Assembly (NCBI GenBank): GCA_002704665.1
Contig: PAHB01000024.1
Coordinates: 1-8,482, forward strand
Direction: 5' to 3'
DNA: 8,482 nt
Source of the DNA: Pseudomonadota bacterium
GTDB lineage: Bacteria > Pseudomonadota > Gammaproteobacteria > Burkholderiales > Eutrophovitaceae
Part shown: positions 1 through 6,239 of the stretch, piece after piece
How positions within the stretch are numbered: the first letter of the stretch is position 1
Layout of the letters: each line of letters starts with the position of its first letter
Made by a program: the position numbers and the translations under genes
The notes under the pieces: model-generated
Seen by the model: the letters and a program-made list of their open reading frames with translations, nothing else
Told to the model about the DNA's origin: nothing
Databases searched by the model: none

Positions 1-581
1 TCGGAATCCCTGGCTTACTAGTAGTGGTTTTAAATAAATTTCTTGATCCTGCGATTATTTATACTAAATTATTGAATAAAATAGACCAACCAGTCTTAGT
101 TATCGAAAATAAGGTACTCTACACGCAGACTTTTGGTGAAGGGATACCTGTTGGGTTTGACTTATTTTCATCTGACGAATTATTCCCGACAATAAAAATT
201 AAAATACCAAACGTTCAACCACAACTCTCGATAGTTTGTTATGGTGGAGTGATTGATGATGTTTTAGCAGCGACAGCAAAGGCGTTTGACGAACACGAGT
301 TCATATGTGAGATAATAGTCCCTTCTGTCATCAGCACGCCGAACGTAGGACCTATTTTGGAATCTGTTAATGTTACTCATAAACTGTTAATAATAGAAGA
401 AGGTCCTGGTGGAGCGGCCTATGGGTCTGAATTGGTTTCAGGAATAATCGAACAGGGTGTTAATTTGGATCGACTGATACGCCTCTCTAATAATGGCATT
501 ATACCTTCCTCCATAAAAGCGGAGAACGAGTTGTTACCCAATAAAGCAAGTATATATAAAGCAATTGAAACAGCGATGTGA
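1..581 (+). CDS. 2-oxoacid dehydrogenase E1 beta subunit-like protein, C-terminal part (5' end outside window)
   Basis: The reading frame is open from the left edge (first full codon at 3), so this is the 3' part of a longer gene. The GTG at 24 is an internal valine codon, not a start. In thiamine-diphosphate 2-oxoacid dehydrogenases (pyruvate, branched-chain, acetoin) the beta subunit ends in a transketolase C-terminal domain. The visible protein follows that domain throughout: an IPGLLVV strand at the domain entry, PVLVIENKVLY (family PVIFLEHKxLY), LSIVCYGG (family xTIVTYG), then IIEEGPGGAAYGSE (family xHEAxxxGGxGAE), and a tail with IPSS and LLPN (family xPxS and LPN). The ThDP-binding pyrimidine domain would lie upstream and cannot be checked. 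The family acts with an alpha subunit to decarboxylate a 2-oxoacid and reductively acylate a lipoyl domain. The next gene, overlapping by 4 bp, encodes a lipoyl domain, which supports this role rather than a plain transketolase. Substrate unknown. A split transketolase or acyloin-forming ThDP enzyme is the alternative. Confidence 0.85.
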   Translation, partial: GIPGLLVVVLNKFLDPAIIYTKLLNKIDQPVLVIENKVLYTQTFGEGIPVGFDLFSSDELFPTIKIKIPNVQPQLSIVCYGGVIDDVLAATAKAFDEHEFICEIIVPSVISTPNVGPILESVNVTHKLLIIEEGPGGAAYGSELVSGIIEQGVNLDRLIRLSNNGIIPSSIKAENELLPNKASIYKAIETAM

Positions 582-1696
582 CCATGGTCGAAAAATCAAT
601 TTTTCCTATTTTAGTAAATAAAGAAAACGCCAGTGATGATGAATATGTAATCACTGAAGTAACAAGAAAAGATGGTGACTATGTAAAAAAAGGAGAAACA
701 ATAGTTTCCTACGAGTCCTCAAAAACAGTTCATGAAATTGAGGCTCCTTCGGATGGATATGTATTCTATAACGTATCTGAGGGAAACAATGTCAGTGTTG
801 GAACCTGCATCGTTGCCATATCATTGAAAAAACAGCTTCCTAATAATTTTTTTCTTAAGGGACAAACAACTGATAGCAAGCCGTTGGCAAAAGATAACGC
901 AAAAGTGCGAGTTTCTAATGCAGCAAAAAAAATAATGGAAGAATATCAACTATCTATTGATGATTTTGTTGGGTTTCAGATAATTTCCAAACAAAATGTA
1001 TTAGATTTTATTCGTAAAAAAGAGATAAATGAGCATTCAAAGGATCGCCAACCAGAAATTATAAAAAAATCAATGTCTCGTGGCCGAATCTTAATTATCG
1101 GTGGGGGAACAGCTGCAACATTACTGGAGGATGTTATTTCTCAAACTCCCTTTTTTGAGTGCGTAGGGATATGCGATGACCGTCATGATTTGCAGGGTAA
1201 AAGCTTGTGGGGAATGAAAGTAATCGGAAAAATTAATGAAATAAAACTCTTATTACAAAATAATGTTTTTGACTCGGCAGCTATTGCAGTAACGTCTCTT
1301 CCAGCACGGAAGACTATTTTCGAGGCGTTAAAAAAAGAAGGAGTCAGACTTGTTAATTTAATTGATCCGTCGGTTCGCATTGGAAACAATGTATCTATTG
1401 GAGAAGGAAATATAATTCTTGGACAAAGCAGGATAGGTCCCCACGCGCAGATTGGAAATAATAATTTCATAAGTTCATACGCAAATATCGAACACCATTG
1501 TATTTTAGGAAATCATTGTACGTTCGGCCCAGGGGTTCTTACTTCCGGTGGAGTAACGATTGGTGACTCAGTGAAATTTGGTACGGGAATATTCATCGAG
1601 CCTAGCATCGAAATTGGGGAAGGAGCAACAATCGCCTCTGGAATAACTGTAACGAAATCTGTTGAAGAAAATCACATCGTTAAACGAAAGGTATAA
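578..1696 (+). CDS. Lipoyl domain + peripheral-subunit-binding-like domain fused to a PglD/NeuD-type sugar acyltransferase
   Basis: The 372-residue protein has four parts. Residues about 7-84 form a lipoyl/biotinyl-type domain. It has the GDYVKKGE turn, the ESSK motif with probable lipoyl acceptor Lys49, and IEAPSDGYV after it. ESSK resembles lipoyl EtDK rather than biotin AMKM. Residues about 108-147 resemble the peripheral subunit-binding domain of E2 proteins (SNAAKKIMEEY, then VLDFI), but with a shortened loop. Residues about 168-256 are a PglD_N Rossmann-like domain with IGGGTAA. Residues about 263-365 are hexapeptide repeats (IGNNVSIGEG and others) of a left-handed beta-helix, with IEHH (His306/His307) where PglD has its catalytic His. 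The E2 catalytic domain with its HxxxDG motif is absent. PglD/NeuD enzymes transfer acetyl from acetyl-CoA to sugar amines or hydroxyls. Here the acyl group may come from the lipoyl arm loaded by the upstream E1 (inference). The GTG start at 578 gives a 4-bp overlap with the upstream stop; ATG at 584 is equally plausible. No strong Shine-Dalgarno is seen for either. Confidence 0.85.
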   Translation: MTMVEKSIFPILVNKENASDDEYVITEVTRKDGDYVKKGETIVSYESSKTVHEIEAPSDGYVFYNVSEGNNVSVGTCIVAISLKKQLPNNFFLKGQTTDSKPLAKDNAKVRVSNAAKKIMEEYQLSIDDFVGFQIISKQNVLDFIRKKEINEHSKDRQPEIIKKSMSRGRILIIGGGTAATLLEDVISQTPFFECVGICDDRHDLQGKSLWGMKVIGKINEIKLLLQNNVFDSAAIAVTSLPARKTIFEALKKEGVRLVNLIDPSVRIGNNVSIGEGNIILGQSRIGPHAQIGNNNFISSYANIEHHCILGNHCTFGPGVLTSGGVTIGDSVKFGTGIFIEPSIEIGEGATIASGITVTKSVEENHIVKRKV

Positions 1697-1747
1697 TAAG
1701 AGAGAAATTTGCCAAAATTTTTGTTAGTCATATATGAAGTTTAGATT

Positions 1748-2536
1748 ATGAAGAAAAAAATATCACTTGAAGAAACCAGATATAGCATTAAAACCCTTGG
1801 CTTTTGTAAACTAGAAGGTGTTTTGAAAAACGAACTCATTTTATCACTTAAAGCCGAATTGGACTTGGCAATTGAGCAGGATAGACAAGAAATAGAAAAT
1901 TACGACAGCTACCATTTTAACGATATCGTTCACCAGCTAATCGGAAGGGGTGAAAGTTTTTTAGATGTATTAGCAAACCCTACACTAAATTTAATTGTTG
2001 ACGAAATTCTTTCTCCGACAGCTATTATTCATTCATACAATGGGGTCAAATTGATGCCTTACCAAGGAAACAACGCATCAAAACTTCATCGAGATTGTCC
2101 ACGATTTTACAATCAAGATTATCCCTTGATGTTACAGGCGCTGGTATGCCTTGACGAATTTAAGACCGAAAACGGGGGAACTATGCTTCTTCCCGGAAGC
2201 CACCATTTAGAGGAGGCTCCGTCAAGCGATTATTTTGAGACAAAGGCCGTTCGGATTACAGCAGAACCAGGCGATATAGTAATGTTTGACTCATTAATGT
2301 GGCACTGTGGCGGCAAAAATCTTACTAAGTTACCTCGAAGAGGAATTACCATTGTTTACTCAAGATCATTTATGAAACAACAAATTGACCTCTGCCGAGC
2401 TATTCCTTCGTCGCTTATCAACTCAATGGATAAAGTGGTTCGCCAAAGAATTGGCATGGACGTACGAGTACCAGCTAGTTTTTCTGAATTTTCTCTGCCG
2501 CAAGAAAAGCGTCTTTACAAGGCTAATCAAGGATAA
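1748..2536 (+). CDS. PhyH-family Fe(II)/2-oxoglutarate dioxygenase
   Basis: The 262-residue protein matches the phytanoyl-CoA dioxygenase (PhyH) superfamily in length and motif order. The iron-binding triad is visible: His114 and Asp116 in LHRDCP, and His186 in MWHCGG. Arg198, in PRRGITIVY, is the likely 2-oxoglutarate carboxylate ligand. The core strands NGGTMLLPGSHH and PGDIVMFDSLMWH are typical of the double-stranded beta-helix fold. The C-terminal RQRIGMDVRVPAS stretch also recurs in this family. These cytosolic enzymes hydroxylate an unactivated carbon while turning 2-oxoglutarate into succinate. PhyH members in natural-product and glycan clusters act on varied substrates, so the target cannot be read from sequence. 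By context it may hydroxylate the acyl group handled by the preceding genes, or a nucleotide sugar (inference). The gene follows the fusion acyltransferase after 51 bp. The ATG at 1748 has only a weak GAAG eight bases upstream, and no better start is in frame. Confidence 0.9.
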   Translation: MKKKISLEETRYSIKTLGFCKLEGVLKNELILSLKAELDLAIEQDRQEIENYDSYHFNDIVHQLIGRGESFLDVLANPTLNLIVDEILSPTAIIHSYNGVKLMPYQGNNASKLHRDCPRFYNQDYPLMLQALVCLDEFKTENGGTMLLPGSHHLEEAPSSDYFETKAVRITAEPGDIVMFDSLMWHCGGKNLTKLPRRGITIVYSRSFMKQQIDLCRAIPSSLINSMDKVVRQRIGMDVRVPASFSEFSLPQEKRLYKANQG

Positions 2537-2557
2537 TTTTTACATCAACCACACGAC

Positions 2558-2562
2558 AGGAA
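2558..2562 (+). promoter_or_regulatory. Ribosome binding site for the NodB-like gene
   Basis: AGGAA sits five bases before the ATG at 2568, in the 31-bp gap after the dioxygenase stop. It decides the start of the downstream gene in favour of 2568 over the longer in-frame alternative at 2385, which has no comparable site and lies inside the dioxygenase coding region. Confidence 0.6.
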
Positions 2563-2567
2563 TTATT

Positions 2568-3275
2568 ATGATTGCTTTGACCTTTGATATAGATTGGGCG
2601 TCAGATTTTATTTTGACTGATCTCCTGGAGCTTCTTGCGAAATCAGGGGCAAAAGGGACTTTTTTTGCTACACATGAAAGTAAAATTGTTAGTGACCACA
2701 TGGTAGATGATCATGAAGTGGGGATTCACCCAAACTTTAACCCTAATTTCGAGGGTAAAGGTGAAAATTATAAAACTATAATTAATAGGTTAATAGACTT
2801 ATATCCTAAATCTACGGGTGTCCGTTTTCATTCACTTGGTCACAATGCCCACTGCATTCTTCACTGCAGCCAAAAAGGTATTTTGTATGACTCGAGCGTT
2901 TATTATCCGTACCAATCAGACTCGTTTTATGATTACTCTGGTATAGTGAGAGTTCCATTTCAAGTTTCAGATATGCAACGAGTTATTGATAATAATCTAA
3001 CTATTGATTTTGAAAATATTAATCCAAGCAAACTATACGTTTTGGCATTTCATCCTTTCCATATATTTATCAACACCTCCAGTATGGAACAAGTACAGGC
3101 AGCGAAATCAAGTTTAAGAAATTATAAAAAACTAAGCACTTTTAAAACCGACTATAATAAAAAAGGAGTACGATATTTATTAGAAAAAATACTCCAAACA
3201 AATAATAAATTTATAACCTTAAACGATCACGTCAATAATTTTCGGTCAAAAATATCGATTCATAATAAAATCTAG
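2568..3275 (+). CDS. NodB-like (CE4-like) polysaccharide deacetylase-family protein
   Basis: Taken from the ATG at 2568, the protein is 235 residues and begins directly with the first NodB-like motif, TFDID (Asp7, Asp9). A longer in-frame ORF starts at 2385, but its extra 61 residues only overlap the dioxygenase gene in another frame. The AGGAA at 2558-2562, five bases before this ATG, supports the shorter start. Further family signs are GTFFATHE near 30-37, His49 and His54 in DHEVGIHPN (metal-binding HxxxxH), Arg86 and His88 in RFHSLGHN, and His162/His165 in AFHPFH. CE4 enzymes are metal-dependent and remove N- or O-acetyl groups from glycans. This short, cytosolic-looking version (no signal peptide) resembles the uncharacterised WbmS-type group from O-antigen clusters more than secreted chitin or peptidoglycan deacetylases; that subgrouping is a recollection, not a search. 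It lies 31 bp after the dioxygenase, so it is probably co-transcribed. It may deacylate a sugar intermediate before re-acylation (inference). Confidence 0.8.
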   Translation: MIALTFDIDWASDFILTDLLELLAKSGAKGTFFATHESKIVSDHMVDDHEVGIHPNFNPNFEGKGENYKTIINRLIDLYPKSTGVRFHSLGHNAHCILHCSQKGILYDSSVYYPYQSDSFYDYSGIVRVPFQVSDMQRVIDNNLTIDFENINPSKLYVLAFHPFHIFINTSSMEQVQAAKSSLRNYKKLSTFKTDYNKKGVRYLLEKILQTNNKFITLNDHVNNFRSKISIHNKI

Positions 3276-3450
3276 AGTCAACCGACAAATATGTACATAA
3301 TATACTTACAAACCATGCACTTTCCTACAAACAATGATATCGATTTGATATCAGTTAACAATATATTTTCGCTGATCTAAACAAAAAAGAATCTATATTT
3401 AATCTAACACCCTTCAACGACGAAATAAAAGAAAAAAAAGGATAGAAAAA
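3276..3450. other. 175-bp AT-rich intergenic gap, no confident feature
   Basis: This is the only sizeable non-coding gap in the plus block. It contains TTGATA at 3345-3350 and two TATATT boxes (3362-3367 and 3394-3399), but none pair at a normal sigma-70 spacing. A short direct repeat of TGATATC (3335 and 3346, 11 bp apart) is present. No GC-rich hairpin with a T-run was seen, so a terminator after the NodB-like gene is not supported. The frame of the NodB-like gene stays open after its TAG as far as 3377, and another frame is open from 3359 to a TAG at 3443-3445. This may be the decayed remains of coding sequence or chance. Confidence 0.4.
3438..3442 (+). promoter_or_regulatory. Ribosome binding site for the LpxD-like gene
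   Basis: AAGGA lies eight bases before the GTG at 3451, inside a purine-rich run. It supports the GTG as the true start; no in-frame ATG lies near it. Confidence 0.6.
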
Positions 3451-4338
3451 GTGCATAAAATTAACGTTACAGAACTCTGCAAATTTCTTCATAACGAATT
3501 TTCAGTTAGTTTAGAACCTTTATCTCAGTTGAAAGAGATTTTTCTATGTGATTTAGATGAAAATGAACCAAACACATTAAATTGGTGTAGCAAAGATAAT
3601 ATAGATTGGAATACTATGAAGGCAGCTGTCCTAATAGCTCCCTCTAACATTAAGATTCCTATGAATTGTAAAACACAGGTGGTAAAGGTTGAGCGCCCTA
3701 GGCTCGTTTTTGCAAAAATACTCGAAAACTTTTTTAATGACATTACAATTCATGATATTTCAGAGTCCGCCAAAATAGGAACTAATTGTCAAATTCATTC
3801 TGGAGTGCGTATCGGCCACAATTGCGTAATTGGTGACAATGTTATCATCGGAAAGAACTCGATTATAGATCATGGTGTGATTATCCAAAAAAACACTCAA
3901 ATAGGGAAACAGTGCATGCTAAACGCTAACTGTATTATTGGTGGTCACGGATTCGGTTATGAAAAAGTTGAGGAAGATTATATACGAATCCCACACATTG
4001 GAAATGTCGTAATCGGAGATGGAGTTGAAGTAGGCGCCTTAACCTGCATCAATAGAGGCACCCTTGGGTCAACTCTAGTTAATAATGGCGTTAAAATTGA
4101 TGATTCTTCTTTCATTGCTCATAACGTTAATGTCGGAAAAAACACTATAATATGCTCTCATGTGGTTATCTGTGGAAGCGTACAAATAGGAAAAAATTCT
4201 TGGATAGCTCCTGGAGTAATGGTTAGAGATGGAATCACAATAGGAGAAAGCGCAACTTTAGGAATGGGTGCTATTGTAACCAAATCAGTCGACGCTCAGA
4301 CTATTGTATTCGGGAATCCTGCTCGTAAGAAAATTTAA
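3451..4338 (+). CDS. LpxD-like left-handed beta-helix N-acyltransferase
   Basis: The 295-residue protein matches UDP-3-O-acylglucosamine N-acyltransferase (LpxD) over nearly its whole length. The N-terminal 100 residues look like the LpxD uridine-binding domain, ending in PRLVFAKILENFF (family NPYLAFARLL). They are followed by hexapeptide repeats from about 107 to 280. GGHGFGY (164-170) corresponds to LpxD GxGFGY, and IAHNV contains His224, which corresponds to the catalytic His of E. coli LpxD (His239). The second LpxD histidine, about 37 residues further on, appears to be replaced (VRDGITI). The C-terminal helices that help LpxD bind acyl-ACP are missing; the chain ends in GNPARKKI, as in sugar acetyltransferases. 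It is therefore more likely a glycan-cluster paralogue that acylates a nucleotide amino sugar than the lipid A enzyme, which also usually sits beside lpxA, fabZ and bamA. The GTG start has AAGGA eight bases upstream. A 175-bp AT-rich gap separates it from the preceding gene, so it may have its own promoter. Confidence 0.85.
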   Translation: MHKINVTELCKFLHNEFSVSLEPLSQLKEIFLCDLDENEPNTLNWCSKDNIDWNTMKAAVLIAPSNIKIPMNCKTQVVKVERPRLVFAKILENFFNDITIHDISESAKIGTNCQIHSGVRIGHNCVIGDNVIIGKNSIIDHGVIIQKNTQIGKQCMLNANCIIGGHGFGYEKVEEDYIRIPHIGNVVIGDGVEVGALTCINRGTLGSTLVNNGVKIDDSSFIAHNVNVGKNTIICSHVVICGSVQIGKNSWIAPGVMVRDGITIGESATLGMGAIVTKSVDAQTIVFGNPARKKI

Positions 4339-4367
4339 AATCCTAAATATCGATATAATTTTTATGC

Positions 4368-6239
4368 TTACCAATCGGTTTGCAAATACTTTTCGATACT
4401 AATCAGAGACCAAATAAAAAGCCTTCGATTGTTTTCTCCGGAAAGGTGCTCTGATACTAATTTTTTTATGGGAATCGGATCTAGATAATTATAGATTAAG
4501 GATTTCTCATCAAAAACAATTCGCTTCACAAAGTCTATACTTTCCCCTTGAAACCAACTTGCGTCAGGAGAAGAAAACCCCTGTTTTTGAGCCTCTACTA
4601 TCTCCCTCGGGATATAACGACTCATCATTTTTCTCAGAATACTTTTTCCGTCATTAGTTTTTTTAAAATACTGATTTTGTTTTGAGCCTATCTCATTTTC
4701 ATTGATTCTTAGCACATTCGTCAGATTATTTAGTTTTAAGTTAACAGGACAAGACATTGCAAAATCAACAAGATCATTATCCATAAATGGCACTCTTGTT
4801 TCTAAACCATGAGACATAGACAACTTATCTTCAACTGAAAATAAACCATGCAAGAATGTTTTAGCCTCAAAATAAAGAGAATAGTTAATATAATCCTCAG
4901 GACAACTTGGAATCGTTCTATGGGATACAAAAACATCGCGAAAAATATCTCTTGTGAGTATATGCTTGACATCCGTCCAAATAGGAGAAAAAATTTTTTT
5001 TAAGTGGCGATTTTCTACCAGTCTTTGCCAATACCTATAATATTGATCTATATAATTTTCAAAATCTTTAGCATTTGCTGCTCGATAATAACGCCATGGA
5101 TAGCCACCAAAAAGTTCATCTCCCCCACTTCCAGCTAAGACCACTTTTACAAATTTACTAGCCAACTTTGCCGCATAGAAATTCGGATAACTTTGGCCCA
5201 CCCTAGGTTCCTCTAAATGGTAAGCCATTGTTGGTAAACAGCGCTCCATATCTCCAGCTTTTAGTACAATCTCGTAATGTTCCGTTTTAAATTTTGCTGA
5301 CATGGCCTCTGCTTTTTGTCTTTCATCGAATGTGAGCTCAATTCCCGATGCAGAGCTCAAGTCAAATCCACAGGTAAAAGTCTTTAATCCGCTAATAGAC
5401 TGACTTGCAATAGCGGTAATAGCTCCCGAATCCATTCCGCCACTCAAATACCCACCAACCTCCACATCACTAATTAATTGCCTGTTTACGGCCTGTTGAA
5501 ACAAGAAGTCTAAATTTTCAACATAATCTTTTTCCGCGATTTTTTTATTTGGCTCCTCAAAGTCATAATCCCAATACTTCGTAATTGTTGTTATCCCTGT
5601 TTCTGTATTTATCACCATGAAACTACCGCTGGGCAAGGTGTAAACATCTTCAACTAAAGTTTGTTCTGTGAAAATATTTTGAAAAGTAAAGTACTCTAAC
5701 AATGCAGACTTATTTAAATCTCTCTCGAACTTAGGTAACGTTAAAATAGCTTTTTGTTCTGATCCAAATGTGAATATGTTATTTTGCGACGCGTAGTAAA
5801 GAGGTTTAATTCCGTAACGGTCTCTTGCAAGAAATAATTCGCGATTTTCTATATCAAAGAACGCTAAGGCAAACATTCCATTAAATTTTTGTAACGCATC
5901 AATACCCCACTCGATCAGAGATGTTAATACCACTTCGGTATCTGAATTAGATCGAAATTGATATCCGCAGGATTCTAATTGTGCTCTTATTTCCCTAAAA
6001 TTATAAATTTCCCCGTTATAACTCAAAACAAACTTACCATTTTGACTGATCATCGGTTGATGACCTGCTGGGCTTAAATCTAATATTGCTAAACGCCTGT
6101 GGCCAATTCCAACATTTTTGTTGATCCATTGACCTTCACCATCTGGTCCACGATGGACAATTGAGTCAGTCATTTTTTTTAAAAGAACCGGGGAAACTGA
6201 TTCTTTACCTAAATTTACCATACCGGCGATTCCGCACAT
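4368..6239 (-). CDS. Asparagine-synthase-like glutamine-dependent amidotransferase
   Basis: The 623-residue protein is a class-II (Ntn) glutaminase fused to an adenylating synthetase domain, the full AsnB layout. The catalytic Cys2 directly follows the initiator Met (MCGIAG), which fixes the start. Other glutaminase-pocket motifs are HRGPDG (29-34), GHRRLAILD (46-54), NGEIYN (75-80) and SNSDTE (97-102). The synthetase domain has the ATP pyrophosphatase loop SGGMDS (266-271) and GSGGDELFGGY (370-380). AsnB makes asparagine from aspartate, but paralogues in O-antigen loci such as WbpS of Pseudomonas aeruginosa are thought to turn hexuronic acids into uronamides using glutamine and ATP. The surrounding sugar genes favour that role here, though plain asparagine synthesis cannot be excluded. 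The start codon follows the aminotransferase stop with no gap (TAAATG), so translation is probably coupled. All key residues seem intact, with no sign of truncation. Confidence 0.92.
   Translation of the reverse strand: MCGIAGMVNLGKESVSPVLLKKMTDSIVHRGPDGEGQWINKNVGIGHRRLAILDLSPAGHQPMISQNGKFVLSYNGEIYNFREIRAQLESCGYQFRSNSDTEVVLTSLIEWGIDALQKFNGMFALAFFDIENRELFLARDRYGIKPLYYASQNNIFTFGSEQKAILTLPKFERDLNKSALLEYFTFQNIFTEQTLVEDVYTLPSGSFMVINTETGITTITKYWDYDFEEPNKKIAEKDYVENLDFLFQQAVNRQLISDVEVGGYLSGGMDSGAITAIASQSISGLKTFTCGFDLSSASGIELTFDERQKAEAMSAKFKTEHYEIVLKAGDMERCLPTMAYHLEEPRVGQSYPNFYAAKLASKFVKVVLAGSGGDELFGGYPWRYYRAANAKDFENYIDQYYRYWQRLVENRHLKKIFSPIWTDVKHILTRDIFRDVFVSHRTIPSCPEDYINYSLYFEAKTFLHGLFSVEDKLSMSHGLETRVPFMDNDLVDFAMSCPVNLKLNNLTNVLRINENEIGSKQNQYFKKTNDGKSILRKMMSRYIPREIVEAQKQGFSSPDASWFQGESIDFVKRIVFDEKSLIYNYLDPIPIKKLVSEHLSGENNRRLFIWSLISIEKYLQTDW

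Noticed and set aside
716..727. Biotin rather than lipoate attachment at Lys49 of the fusion protein.
   Set aside because: The motif is ESSK, without the AMKM pattern of biotinyl domains, and the neighbour is an E1 gene, not a carboxylase.
1183..1470. 95-codon open frame on the minus strand inside the fusion gene.
   Set aside because: It is antisense to well-conserved hexapeptide repeats and has no recognisable domain, so it is a shadow.
2385..2567. 61-residue N-terminal extension of the NodB-like protein.
   Set aside because: It overlaps the dioxygenase coding region in another frame, precedes the first conserved motif, and the ATG at 2568 has its own Shine-Dalgarno.
3335..3352. Direct repeat of TGATATC with an 11-bp period.
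   Set aside because: Two copies of a 7-bp AT-rich word are expected by chance and match no operator I recognise.
3525..3743. 72-codon minus-strand open frame inside the LpxD-like gene.
   Set aside because: It is antisense to the conserved N-terminal domain and shows no family features.
4347..4356. Perfect 10-bp palindrome ATATCGATAT in the convergent gap.
   Set aside because: It has no loop, few GC pairs and no proper T-run, so it does not support a terminator; it is likely chance in AT-rich DNA.
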